DNA of 64,000 nucleotides. It comes from Flavobacterium circumlabens. GTDB taxonomy: Bacteria > Bacteroidota > Bacteroidia > Flavobacteriales > Flavobacteriaceae. This document shows, piece after piece, positions 23,368 through 32,361 of this stretch. The DNA lies in contig NZ_SLWA01000003.1 of assembly GCF_004345565.1 (NCBI RefSeq), forward strand, positions 186,001 to 250,000, written 5' to 3'. Under the pieces are notes generated by a model, which was not told the origin of the DNA, did no database searches, and saw only the letters and a program-made list of their open reading frames with translations. The number at the start of each line of letters is the position of its first letter. The first letter of the stretch is position 1. Both the position numbers and the translations under genes were made by a program.

Positions 23368-23994
23368 ATGAAGGATGAACTACAAAATATCATTTCAGGA
23401 AAGAGCCAGGTTAGGCATGGAAATACTATCCAAACAATCTCCCGTTACCTTAGAAAAAGCAAGAGCCCAGGCGGAACGTTTGAGTCAGGAAAGCAAATCA
23501 AAAGTGAAGAAAGAGCGTTAATAAGAGAATTTTGTAACAGGAATAGTTTTTGGATTACGAATATAAATATCAATGCTTTTATCTCTTCGGGTGCTGAGCA
23601 AAAAGTGTATCTTCAAAACAAACATAAAGTAATCAAGCTTAACGATACTATCTACTACGAATCCTGGGAAGATTATTTGAATAATTTACTACTACATAAT
23701 TATTTCTTTCCGGATACCGCTTACCAGTTAATCGGGTTTTATGAACAAAAGGATATACTTTATGCTGTTGTCGAACAGAAATTTGTAGAATCTAATAGTG
23801 CTACAAAATTAGAAAACGTCGGGGAATTTTTAATTTCAAACGGTTTTATCAATACCAGAAATAACGATTATTTTAATCCTGAAGCAGGCATTATTCTTGA
23901 AGATTTGCACGACGAAAATGTTCTGACTTTTGATAGTAATCTGTTTTTTATCGATACGGTTTTTTATCTCACAGCAGCATTTTATAAATCATAG
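23368..23994 (+). CDS. Small protein kinase-like protein (polyvalent-kinase type)
   Basis: A 208-residue protein with a reduced kinase pattern: a beta-3-like lysine in HKVIKLND (about residue 90), then the catalytic-loop-like LEDLHDENVLTF (about 179-190) and the metal-loop-like FFIDTV (about 194-199). This resembles the kinase domain found in phage/plasmid 'polyvalent' proteins. The N-terminal 50 residues are basic and low in structure. It stands alone between a repeat array and a terminator. Targets are unknown; an association with mobile elements is known for the family, but none is visible here. Confidence 0.6.
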   Translation: MKDELQNIISGKSQVRHGNTIQTISRYLRKSKSPGGTFESGKQIKSEERALIREFCNRNSFWITNININAFISSGAEQKVYLQNKHKVIKLNDTIYYESWEDYLNNLLLHNYFFPDTAYQLIGFYEQKDILYAVVEQKFVESNSATKLENVGEFLISNGFINTRNNDYFNPEAGIILEDLHDENVLTFDSNLFFIDTVFYLTAAFYKS

Positions 23995-24018
23995 TGACTT
24001 AAAAATAAGAATATATAT

Positions 24019-24046
24019 AACGGCTGTCATATGACAGCCGTTTTTT
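24019..24046. terminator. Terminator (CGGCTGTCA family)
   Basis: ACGGCTGTCAT-ATGACAGCCGT, a nearly perfect palindrome, followed by TTTTTT. It ends the kinase-like gene. Confidence 0.85.
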
Positions 24047-24162
24047 GTTGGTCATATTATTTTTGATTAATAATGTTTTTTTAATGTAGACAACAGGTCT
24101 TTTTATGCAATCTTATCTTATAATTTATTACTTTACGTATTTAAAATAATAATCAGAATCAA

Positions 24163-24597
24163 ATGAATGTTAGTATATCGGTCAGGCAGTTAGGGAAAAA
24201 ACATCCTCTTCTTCAGGAAAAAAGTATAGCCTTGGTTATCGAAAATCCTGTAATTTCTACCCGGACGCTTATCGAATTAGTGGTCGATTATCAGGTTCAG
24301 CTCTTCAATTCTTCCTCATTTGAATTTGATGACGAAGATAAAATTCACCTTCCGAAAGAAAATTATTTACCCATTCTGACAGATACCGGAAAAGTTGGTT
24401 TTGGTGCCCTTTACAACCACAATAAAGTTGATTTAGCGGTAGCACAGGAAAATGCAATTCTGGCTTTTGAAGATGGCATGTATGCTGTTTTTTACGGCGA
24501 TGACGAACTGGAGAACTTAAGTCAGGAAATAAATCTTGAAGAAAATAAAACGCTCACTTTTATCAGACTGACTTTTTTGGCGGGGAGTTACTGGTAA
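24163..24597 (+). CDS. Unknown protein upstream of the DUF4132 gene
   Basis: A 144-residue soluble protein without a recognised domain, signal peptide or membrane segment. Beta strands (NVSISVRQLG, ALVIENPV, MYAVFYGDD, LTFIRLTFLAG) and an acidic C-terminal half are seen. It lies 84 bases before the 1691-residue DUF4132 gene, with no terminator between them, so it is probably a co-expressed small partner. No function is proposed. Confidence 0.6.
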   Translation: MNVSISVRQLGKKHPLLQEKSIALVIENPVISTRTLIELVVDYQVQLFNSSSFEFDDEDKIHLPKENYLPILTDTGKVGFGALYNHNKVDLAVAQENAILAFEDGMYAVFYGDDELENLSQEINLEENKTLTFIRLTFLAGSYW

Positions 24598-24681
24598 GAA
24601 ATGCATTTTCTGACAATGAAACTTTGCATTTTCAAAAACCTTTTTACAATAAATACAATATATAATTTTTAAAATAATAAC

Positions 24682-27600
24682 ATGATGTCTATAGAAGATG
24701 TTCTTAAAAGTAAAATAATAGAAAACCCTATACAAAGGTTTAAAAAAGAATTAGAAGAAATTGTCAATAGTAATTTGGTAACAAAGCTATTGTCAAAAAA
24801 CAAGTTGAAAAAAGAAGTAGCCGAGTTTGGTCTGGAACTTTTAAAACTAAAAGATAATTATTACAACACGTATGTTTCTTTTGGTTCTAAAGAATGCACC
24901 GAATTCGAAAAATGGATAAAAGAAGATTTATGGGAAGACAAAAATTACTATGAACTCCTGGTCTACTTTTTTGGTGAAGAAAATGCCGTTTATATAAAAG
25001 AAGCCTGGAACCAACTTCCTCAAAAAATGTATCAGATTGGTTATACGCGACGCTCTTTCAGGGCGCCAAACAATAAAAAATATTTGCTTGTCAACCAGGT
25101 TAATTTTTTGCGTTCGCTGCTTAATGGTCCAAAGATTTACAATTACCACGACAACAATACCGTACATTACGATTTAAGTATTGAGGACCACATTCGCTTT
25201 GATACCGAGATTTCCAGTTCTGCGAATCAGTTTATGATTTGGTCGGCAGCGATTGATTTAAACAAAGAAAATCTTTTTCAGTTATTTGAAGATATTATTT
25301 TCAACAAAGACCCAAGAGGAAAAGTTTCGCGAAACATTATCAAAGCACTTTTAAACAGCGAGAAAAAAGAAAGCTGGGAACTGGTCGAAAAACTTTTATT
25401 GGCCGCACAGCGTCAGGAAGGCTTACGCCAGACGGTTTTGGAAGCATTGGACGAAACTAGTATCGGTGCTTTGCACTATATGATTAAGGTCATTATAGAT
25501 AATAAATTAACCCGCTTTTCATCTGTCGTGCGCGGCATTGATACCTGGACGGGTTTGGGTTGGGAATCTGAAAAAGAAACTACAGTTCGGAACATCATCA
25601 ATCTGGCGTATGGTTATTTCTCGAATCCGGAAACAATTCCGGCAGGAATTCAGAGTAAAAACAATAATGAAGTTTATATGGCGCTTTGGGTTCAGGGCGT
25701 TTTCGATGTCGAAAAAACCGTTCCGTATCTGCATGATTTATTAGCGAAAGGTTCGATCGAAAAGAAATCGCTCGCCTTAAAATTTGCCGGGGAGACTAAC
25801 GATCCCTATATCGAAATGCCATTGTATTTTAAAGCGCTGGACGATGAAAATCTTCAGGTTTTGGCCTTTACACTTCCGAGACTAAATGCATTTTTAGACG
25901 CTAATGCAAAATCGAGATATTATGCTGAAAATGAAGCTTATCCGAACTTCTTTGATAAGGTTTATAATCTCGCGCAAAATATAACCGAAAAAGAAAAAAC
26001 TTTCGAAGGGAAAGTATTTTCGTGGCTCAATGCCAAGTTCGAGAAAGATTCCTTGTATGCTGCAGCGATAAATTTAATTGGCGATAACAGCGAAAGATTA
26101 GAAATTATTCTGAATCATTTTGAAGGTTTTGCAATTAATTTAAGAGAAAAACTGGCCAGAGAAATTCTGGGTGATTATTATTGTTCTTCTTTTTACAGCT
26201 TTAAAAACGATGGAGGTAAAGACAAAAAAGAACCAACCAGTTTTCAAAGAAATTTTGCACTTCGCATCTTAAAAGACAGAGGCGAATCTTTGGTAGCTTC
26301 AGCGGTCAATACTTTAAATAATTTGAGTTTAACAGAAGATGAACTGGCCATTTTTCAGGAATTATACAAACGTAAAAATTCTAATTTAAAGAAAAACCTA
26401 ACCGCAATTTTACTCAAGCAGGAAGATCAGAAAATAAGCTCCTTTGTAGAAAAGACGTTAGAAAATGGCGATTTGGAACAACGCATGTCGGTTTTGGATT
26501 TGATGCTGCAGTTGCAGAAAAATGCGAAGCTGACAGATAAAGTTAATGACTGGGTCGCCGCTTATTCGACAAGACCCAAAATTACCGAAAAAGAAACCAA
26601 ATTTATAGAGCAGTTAGAACCTTCAAAAAAGAAAGATAGTATAAGTGCCGAAAACGGATTCGGTTTTTATACACCAAAGGAAGTTTCACCCTATGCCTTG
26701 CCAAAACCACAGGCAGATTCCCTGTATGTTAAATCGGTGAAGGAGCATCAATATGGTTTCTCAAAATCAATGTCTCAGATACAAACCGAAATTTCTAAAC
26801 TTTATAAATTATATGAAGAAAACAGAAATCACGAATATGAAATCGAAAACTACGATAACAGCAAATCGACTGTTTTACTTGGAAATACTTTTAGAGAGGT
26901 AAAAAATCTAAAAGATGAAAAAGATCCTGAAATTGCAGCGACAAATTATCCGTTGTACGAAGTTTGGTCGGGCTGGTTTGAAAATTCGGGATTAACTGAA
27001 AAAGATCTATTTCTACTCACACTTGTAAGCAGTTGTGACCGGAAAGTATGGCGCGATTTTCTGGAAAAATATGTTTTTTATTATAAAGAATTATTGCCGC
27101 ACCAAAACAAAAGAGGTTATGATTGGGACAATGCCATTTTACAAATTTTAAATGCGCTACAGCTTAAATATTCTTTTAAAGAAAAGGCAGATTTCTTAAT
27201 TGACGCCTGCAGCACTTTGTATGCAAATCTTCCGGAATCAGTTTTAGAGTTTGAATACAAACCTTCAAAAGAGGAATATTATTATAATTCAGATAACGGA
27301 AACGGCTGGCAGAATCAGGGCTTTTTTGATATTTATCTCAATAAAATCAATTTACTGGATTTATCAGAAGAACAAAATAATAAAGTTTGGAACCTGCACA
27401 GATGGAGACAGTTAAACGGATTAGAAAGAAATATTTCTTATAATAAACCACCAATTCATTTGTATTGCGTGGCTTTTGAGCAAAATTTAATTACCGAAGG
27501 CGAATTGTACGAAGGTATTTTAGAAAGTGAAAGAATTTCTGTTTTAACAGGCGATGGGAAACACTACAGACATCCCGGAGGTGAAGATTTAATTAAGACA

Positions 27601-29757
27601 TTTCCATTTTTAGTTTCGATGATTGATAAAATTCGCGAAACCTTTTTGGATATTGAAGTAAAAAGAGGCGATTCCAATACATCGGTGACACATTTGGTTC
27701 AGAGTTTCCGGAAGATTTTCGGAATCAATCGTTTGGTCGAAATGCTGACGGCTCTCGGGAAAGCAAGTTTGTACAAAGGCTATATTTATTCGTGGAGCTA
27801 CACCGAATTAACCAAGCAAAAACTGTTTAGTTATTTATTGAAAAGATGTTATCCGTTGGCTACTGACACTCAGGAAATTTTTAACGACGCCATTACAAAA
27901 GCCAAAATCTCTGAAGAAAGATTGATTCAGGCCGCTATTTATGCACCGCAATGGCAGAAGTTTATCAGCAATTATTTAAAATGGAACGGTTTAGATGAAG
28001 GAATCTGGTGGTTTCATGCACATACCAAAACAGCCAGTTACAGAGCTGTAAATTCGGAGTTAGAAAGTGAAATGGCGAAATTCTCCTCTATCGATCTGCA
28101 GGATTTTAAAGATGGAGCAGTGGATAAAAATTGGTTTGTATCGGCTTATAAACAATTGGGAAAAGCGAAATGGGAAATGCTGTATGAATCGGCAAAATAT
28201 GTAACCGACGGAAACGGACATCGCAGAGCGCGATTATACGCAGACACGATTACGGGCGATTTGAAAATTAGAGAAGTTACGGCCAAAGTAAAAGACAAAC
28301 GCGATCAGGATTATTTAAGAGTTTACGGTCTAGTGCCTTTAAGCAAAACAAGTCCTGAAAAAGATATTTTGGCACGCTATGAATATTTGCAGCAGTTTAA
28401 AAAAGAAAGCAGGGAATTTGGTTCGATGAAGCAGGCAAGTGAAGCTTTGGCAATTCGTGTGGCGTTGGAAAACCTGGCCAGAAATGCCGGTTATCCGGAT
28501 CCTGTTCGACTGACGTGGGCGATGGAAACCAAACAGGTTCAGAATATTTTATCAAAAGAAACCGAAGTTGTTTTAGATGATATACGAGTAAATCTGGTCA
28601 TTAATAAAGAAGGAAAAGCAGATCTGGTTACTTTTAAAGCGGATAAAGAATTAAAAGCGATTCCGCCAAAATATAAAAAAGACAAGGGAATTCTGGAATT
28701 AACGAATTACAGAAAAACGATGCGTGAGCAATGGACGCGTTCGAGAAAAGGACTGGAGGAAAGCATGATTCGTGGTGATGAATTTTTATATCCCGAAATG
28801 CAGAACCTTTTCGAACATCCAATTATTTCTAAACATCTTGAAAAATTGGTTTTTATCTCAAATGATGCTAAAATTGGTTTTTATATTGATGGAAATCTGG
28901 TTACGGCTTTAGGTGAAGTGAATACACTAAATGAAAATCAGACTTTTAGAATTGCACATTGTTACGATCTGCACAAACACAATGTCTGGACAGATTTTCA
29001 AAGCTATTGTTTTGACAACAAATTGCAACAGCCCTTTAAGCAGGTTTTTAGGGAATTATATGTTCCAACACCTGATGAATTACAGGAAAAATCAATTTCA
29101 AGACGTTATGCCGGACATCAGGTACAGCCCAGCCAGACTTTGGCTTTGTTGAAAACCAGAGGATGGAAAGTAGATTATGAAGAAGGATTGCAAAAAGTTT
29201 TTCATAAAGAAGGCTATCAGGTTAAAATGTACGCCATGGCTGACTGGTTTTCTCCGGCAGATGTCGAAAGTCCAACTTTAGAAACAATTGAATTTCATTC
29301 GTTAAAAGATTATAAAAACATTGCATTTGAAGATATTAATCCGCGCATTTTTTCAGAAGTAATGCGTGATATTGATTTAGTAGTAAGTGTCGCACATGTT
29401 GGCGGAGTTGATCCTGAGGCAAGCCATTCATCAATTGAGATGAGAGCAGTTTTACTGAGAGAAACATTACGATTGTTTAAAATCAAAAATGTAGAGATTA
29501 AACAAAGCCATGCGTTGATTAAAGGAGAAATGGCTAACTATAGTGTTCATTTGGGAAGTGCAGTTGTACATCAGATGCCAGGGAAATATTTGTCAATACT
29601 TCCGGTTCATTCGCAACACAGGGGACGTTTGTTCCTGCCTTTTGCAGATGACGATCCTAAATCGGCTGAGGTCATGTCTAAAGTTCTTTTGTTAGCCAAA
29701 GACAATGAAATACAAGATCCGACAATTTTAAGTCAGATTGATAAGGTGTTTGTCTAA
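24682..29757 (+). CDS. DUF4132 (MolR/YehI-like) giant HEAT-repeat protein
   Basis: A 1691-residue cytoplasmic protein. A helical-repeat body covers about residues 1-1250 (pairs of helices, such as DPYIEMPLYFKALDDENLQVLAFTLPRLNAFL). Near 1280 begins the DUF4132 core (ARNAGYPDPVRLTWAME...), and a conserved C-terminal domain ends the protein (VSVAHVGGVDPEASHSSIEMRA, YSVHLGSAVVHQMPG, FLPFADDDP). Start codons ATG at 24682 and 24685 are adjacent. Family members include E. coli YehI and MolR; the biochemical role is unknown. The size and helical repeats suggest a scaffold. A terminator of the shared CGGCTGTCA type follows. Confidence 0.85.
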   Translation: MMSIEDVLKSKIIENPIQRFKKELEEIVNSNLVTKLLSKNKLKKEVAEFGLELLKLKDNYYNTYVSFGSKECTEFEKWIKEDLWEDKNYYELLVYFFGEENAVYIKEAWNQLPQKMYQIGYTRRSFRAPNNKKYLLVNQVNFLRSLLNGPKIYNYHDNNTVHYDLSIEDHIRFDTEISSSANQFMIWSAAIDLNKENLFQLFEDIIFNKDPRGKVSRNIIKALLNSEKKESWELVEKLLLAAQRQEGLRQTVLEALDETSIGALHYMIKVIIDNKLTRFSSVVRGIDTWTGLGWESEKETTVRNIINLAYGYFSNPETIPAGIQSKNNNEVYMALWVQGVFDVEKTVPYLHDLLAKGSIEKKSLALKFAGETNDPYIEMPLYFKALDDENLQVLAFTLPRLNAFLDANAKSRYYAENEAYPNFFDKVYNLAQNITEKEKTFEGKVFSWLNAKFEKDSLYAAAINLIGDNSERLEIILNHFEGFAINLREKLAREILGDYYCSSFYSFKNDGGKDKKEPTSFQRNFALRILKDRGESLVASAVNTLNNLSLTEDELAIFQELYKRKNSNLKKNLTAILLKQEDQKISSFVEKTLENGDLEQRMSVLDLMLQLQKNAKLTDKVNDWVAAYSTRPKITEKETKFIEQLEPSKKKDSISAENGFGFYTPKEVSPYALPKPQADSLYVKSVKEHQYGFSKSMSQIQTEISKLYKLYEENRNHEYEIENYDNSKSTVLLGNTFREVKNLKDEKDPEIAATNYPLYEVWSGWFENSGLTEKDLFLLTLVSSCDRKVWRDFLEKYVFYYKELLPHQNKRGYDWDNAILQILNALQLKYSFKEKADFLIDACSTLYANLPESVLEFEYKPSKEEYYYNSDNGNGWQNQGFFDIYLNKINLLDLSEEQNNKVWNLHRWRQLNGLERNISYNKPPIHLYCVAFEQNLITEGELYEGILESERISVLTGDGKHYRHPGGEDLIKTFPFLVSMIDKIRETFLDIEVKRGDSNTSVTHLVQSFRKIFGINRLVEMLTALGKASLYKGYIYSWSYTELTKQKLFSYLLKRCYPLATDTQEIFNDAITKAKISEERLIQAAIYAPQWQKFISNYLKWNGLDEGIWWFHAHTKTASYRAVNSELESEMAKFSSIDLQDFKDGAVDKNWFVSAYKQLGKAKWEMLYESAKYVTDGNGHRRARLYADTITGDLKIREVTAKVKDKRDQDYLRVYGLVPLSKTSPEKDILARYEYLQQFKKESREFGSMKQASEALAIRVALENLARNAGYPDPVRLTWAMETKQVQNILSKETEVVLDDIRVNLVINKEGKADLVTFKADKELKAIPPKYKKDKGILELTNYRKTMREQWTRSRKGLEESMIRGDEFLYPEMQNLFEHPIISKHLEKLVFISNDAKIGFYIDGNLVTALGEVNTLNENQTFRIAHCYDLHKHNVWTDFQSYCFDNKLQQPFKQVFRELYVPTPDELQEKSISRRYAGHQVQPSQTLALLKTRGWKVDYEEGLQKVFHKEGYQVKMYAMADWFSPADVESPTLETIEFHSLKDYKNIAFEDINPRIFSEVMRDIDLVVSVAHVGGVDPEASHSSIEMRAVLLRETLRLFKIKNVEIKQSHALIKGEMANYSVHLGSAVVHQMPGKYLSILPVHSQHRGRLFLPFADDDPKSAEVMSKVLLLAKDNEIQDPTILSQIDKVFV

Positions 29758-29780
29758 GGACTATTCCTAAAAGAAATAAA

Positions 29781-29808
29781 AAAACGGCTGTCAGATGACA
29801 GCCGTTTT
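29781..29808. terminator. Terminator (CGGCTGTCA family)
   Basis: ACGGCTGTCA-GA-TGACAGCCGT with A run before and TTTTT after; serves the convergent DUF4132 and acyl-CoA synthetase genes. Confidence 0.85.
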
Positions 29809-29829
29809 TCGTTGGTTATATTATTTTGA

Positions 29830-31611
29830 TTATGAATTTTGTCCGTAAATTTTAGCGTAAAGATCTTTGTAGATTTCCTTGATGATTTTACGTTTCAATT
29901 TTAATGTAGGAGTCAATTGTCCGCCATCGATAGACCAGACATCGGGAGTCAGCTCAAAACGTTTGATTTTTTCCCAGTGACCGAATTTTTCGTTGATTCC
30001 TTCGATTTCTTCGTCGATGCGTTTGATTACATCCGGATTCGAAGCGATTTCAGCATTGGAACTTCCTAAAGTAATTTTATGGATTTTAGCCCATTCTTTT
30101 ACGAATTCAAAGTTAGGCTGAATAAAAGCAGCCGGCATTTTTTCGCCTTCACCAATCACCATGATCTGCTCGATAAAACGGGATTGTTTCATGGCATTTT
30201 CGATCAATTGCGGAGCGATGTATTTTCCGCCTGAGGTTTTGAACATTTCTTTCTTACGGTCTGTAATTTTAAGGAAACCTTCGCTGTCAATTTCTCCGAT
30301 ATCTCCGGTGTGGAAATATCCATCCTGTAAAGCTTCTGCTGTTTTTTCAGGGTCTTTGAAGTAGCCTAACATTACGTTTGGTCCTTTGCAAAGGATTTCG
30401 CCGTCCTGGGCAATTTTCACTTCAACGTTACGGATTACTTTTCCAACGGTTCCAATTTTGAAACCTTTATTTCTTTCGTCGTTTACAGCTATTACAGGTG
30501 ATGTTTCAGATAAACCGTAACCTTCCATAACCGGAATTTCGGCAGCAGCAAAAACTCTTGTTAAACGCGGCTGTAAAGCAGCACTTCCGGAAACCATTAA
30601 ATCTAAATTACCTCCCAAACCTTCTTTCCATTTGCTGAAAATAAGTTTTCTGGCGATTTTTAACTGAAATTCGTACCAGAAGCCATTGGCTCCGTAAGGC
30701 TCATATTTTAAACCGAGGTCAATAGCCCAGAAGAATAATTTTTTCTTGATGCCGGTTAATTCGGCACCTTTTGCGTAAATTTTATCATAAACCTTTTCCA
30801 GAAGTCTTGGAACAGCCGTAATCACGGTTGGTCTTACTTCTTTCAGGTTATCACTGATTTTGTCAATAGATTCTCCAAAATAAACAGAAACGCCATAATA
30901 CTGATAAATGTATAAAATCATTCTTTCAAAAATATGACAAATAGGAAGGAAGCTCAGTGCCGTACTTTTTCCCGGATCAAACGGAATTCTCGGTGCACTG
31001 TCTAAAACATTCGAAACAATGTTTTTGTGTGAAAGCATCACTCCTTTTGGTCGCCCTGTAGTTCCTGAAGTATAAATAATAGTAGCTAAATCATCTTCCT
31101 TAATGCTGTCTTTTCTGGCCTCAACCTCAGACTGATTGCTTTCGTCTGCCCCTAAAGTCAGTAATTCTGACCAGTGTTTGCAGCCTGCAATTTCATTAAA
31201 AGAATACACCTCTTTTAAAGTGGGAACGTTGGCTTTGATGGCAAGTACTTTCTGAAATACTTCATCATCTGAAACGAAGCAGAAAATGCTTCCGCTGTGA
31301 TTTAAAATATATTCGTAATCTTCTTCAGCAATCGTTGGATAAATCGGAACGTTTTGTGCCCCGGTCTGTAAAATACCAATATCCATGATATTCCATTCCG
31401 TGCGGTTATTTGAAGTGATTAATGCAATTTTATCCTCTTTCTGAACGCCCATGCGCAATAATGCCCTTGAAACGGCATTTGCTTTAGCAATATATTCCTG
31501 AGTGGATGTTTTTTCCCAGGCTCCATTTTTTTTGGTTGCCAGAGCAACCGGAAGATCGTAAGTTTCTTGTTGATAATAAGGGAAATCAAAAAGGCGTGTG
31601 ATTGAAACCAT
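29830..31611 (-). CDS. Long-chain fatty acid-CoA ligase
   Basis: A 593-residue AMP-forming acyl-CoA synthetase that activates fatty acids with ATP and CoA. Motifs: the AMP-binding signature IIYTSGTTGRPKGVMLSHKN, the second core motif GYGLSETSPV, the HTGDIGEIDSEGFLKITDRKKE hinge region and the lysine-containing C-terminal SGGKYIAP. Length and order match the FadD15-like group. It is a single gene with no obvious operon partner; the upstream region to 31782 holds no gene. Confidence 0.92.
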   Translation of the reverse strand: MVSITRLFDFPYYQQETYDLPVALATKKNGAWEKTSTQEYIAKANAVSRALLRMGVQKEDKIALITSNNRTEWNIMDIGILQTGAQNVPIYPTIAEEDYEYILNHSGSIFCFVSDDEVFQKVLAIKANVPTLKEVYSFNEIAGCKHWSELLTLGADESNQSEVEARKDSIKEDDLATIIYTSGTTGRPKGVMLSHKNIVSNVLDSAPRIPFDPGKSTALSFLPICHIFERMILYIYQYYGVSVYFGESIDKISDNLKEVRPTVITAVPRLLEKVYDKIYAKGAELTGIKKKLFFWAIDLGLKYEPYGANGFWYEFQLKIARKLIFSKWKEGLGGNLDLMVSGSAALQPRLTRVFAAAEIPVMEGYGLSETSPVIAVNDERNKGFKIGTVGKVIRNVEVKIAQDGEILCKGPNVMLGYFKDPEKTAEALQDGYFHTGDIGEIDSEGFLKITDRKKEMFKTSGGKYIAPQLIENAMKQSRFIEQIMVIGEGEKMPAAFIQPNFEFVKEWAKIHKITLGSSNAEIASNPDVIKRIDEEIEGINEKFGHWEKIKRFELTPDVWSIDGGQLTPTLKLKRKIIKEIYKDLYAKIYGQNS

Positions 31612-31782
31612 GTTTAATATATTGAATTTTACCGCAAATTAAATAAAAAATGGGTATAATTTTTAGTTTTATGAAATTTTATGGCAAAAATTATAGGTAC
31701 TATTAAAAATCAACGAAAACGTTTTCTTTTTTATAGTAAATTTTCGAAAAAAGCAAGAATTGTTTAATTTCAGGACCGCAAT

Positions 31783-32217
31783 TTATTGCACGTTAAAATC
31801 CTCGTAGCTTTTTACCCTTTCTCCCATCAGGAACATTTTCTTTTTGGCGAAGTGAATAGAAAGCTGGGTGTAATTCCACTCATCGCTATCATTGGTTCTG
31901 TACCAGAATGTGTAGGATTTACTATTGAAACCTTCTTTAAAAACCGGAACACCTTCTTCCGTACATTCAATTCCCCAGTTGATCTTTTTTTTGCTTAAAT
32001 CTTCGTCCTGAATAACTCCTGTTCCGTCAGGATTTAATACAGTGCTGGGCTCTTTTTGTCCGATAGGTAAAAAAGTTCCCTGTATCGGATAAGCAATAGT
32101 AGTAGTGATATAACGTTCGCGGCCTTTAAATACAATTTTATCTATATTAATTTCTTGTGAATAGGATTGCGTAGCTATAAAAAATAATGCAAAAAGGTAT
32201 GCTTTTAAAATTTTCAT
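31783..32217 (-). CDS. Small secreted protein of unknown function
   Basis: A 144-residue protein with a signal peptide (MKILKAYLFALFFIATQSYS). The mature part is beta-rich (KIVFKGRERYITTTIAYPI, KSYTFWYRTNDSDEWNYTQL) and has one cysteine. No family is recognised. It lies downstream of the TonB-dependent receptor on the same strand but is separated from it by about 145 bases, so joint transcription is uncertain. Confidence 0.6.
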   Translation of the reverse strand: MKILKAYLFALFFIATQSYSQEINIDKIVFKGRERYITTTIAYPIQGTFLPIGQKEPSTVLNPDGTGVIQDEDLSKKKINWGIECTEEGVPVFKEGFNSKSYTFWYRTNDSDEWNYTQLSIHFAKKKMFLMGERVKSYEDFNVQ

Positions 32218-32361
32218 TTCTAGTAGGTTTTAGTGTTTTTGGAGCTTCAAAAAATCCCGTGGCAGGATTTTTTAGGCGAATATAGTTCAAATTTTAATAA
32301 AAAAATGAATCCAAATTACAAGAATGAGATTTTTTTTAAACAATTCATTTCCAAAGGGAAA

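Noticed and set aside
24163-24597. Immunity or SUKH-type call for the gene before DUF4132
   Set aside because: The conserved SUKH elements (acidic helix and LGxxLPxDY pattern) are not present.
1-30000. Prophage or integrative element spanning the accessory region
   Set aside because: No integrase, attachment-site duplication at the tRNA, or phage structural genes were seen; the only complete tRNA is at 46229, outside the region.
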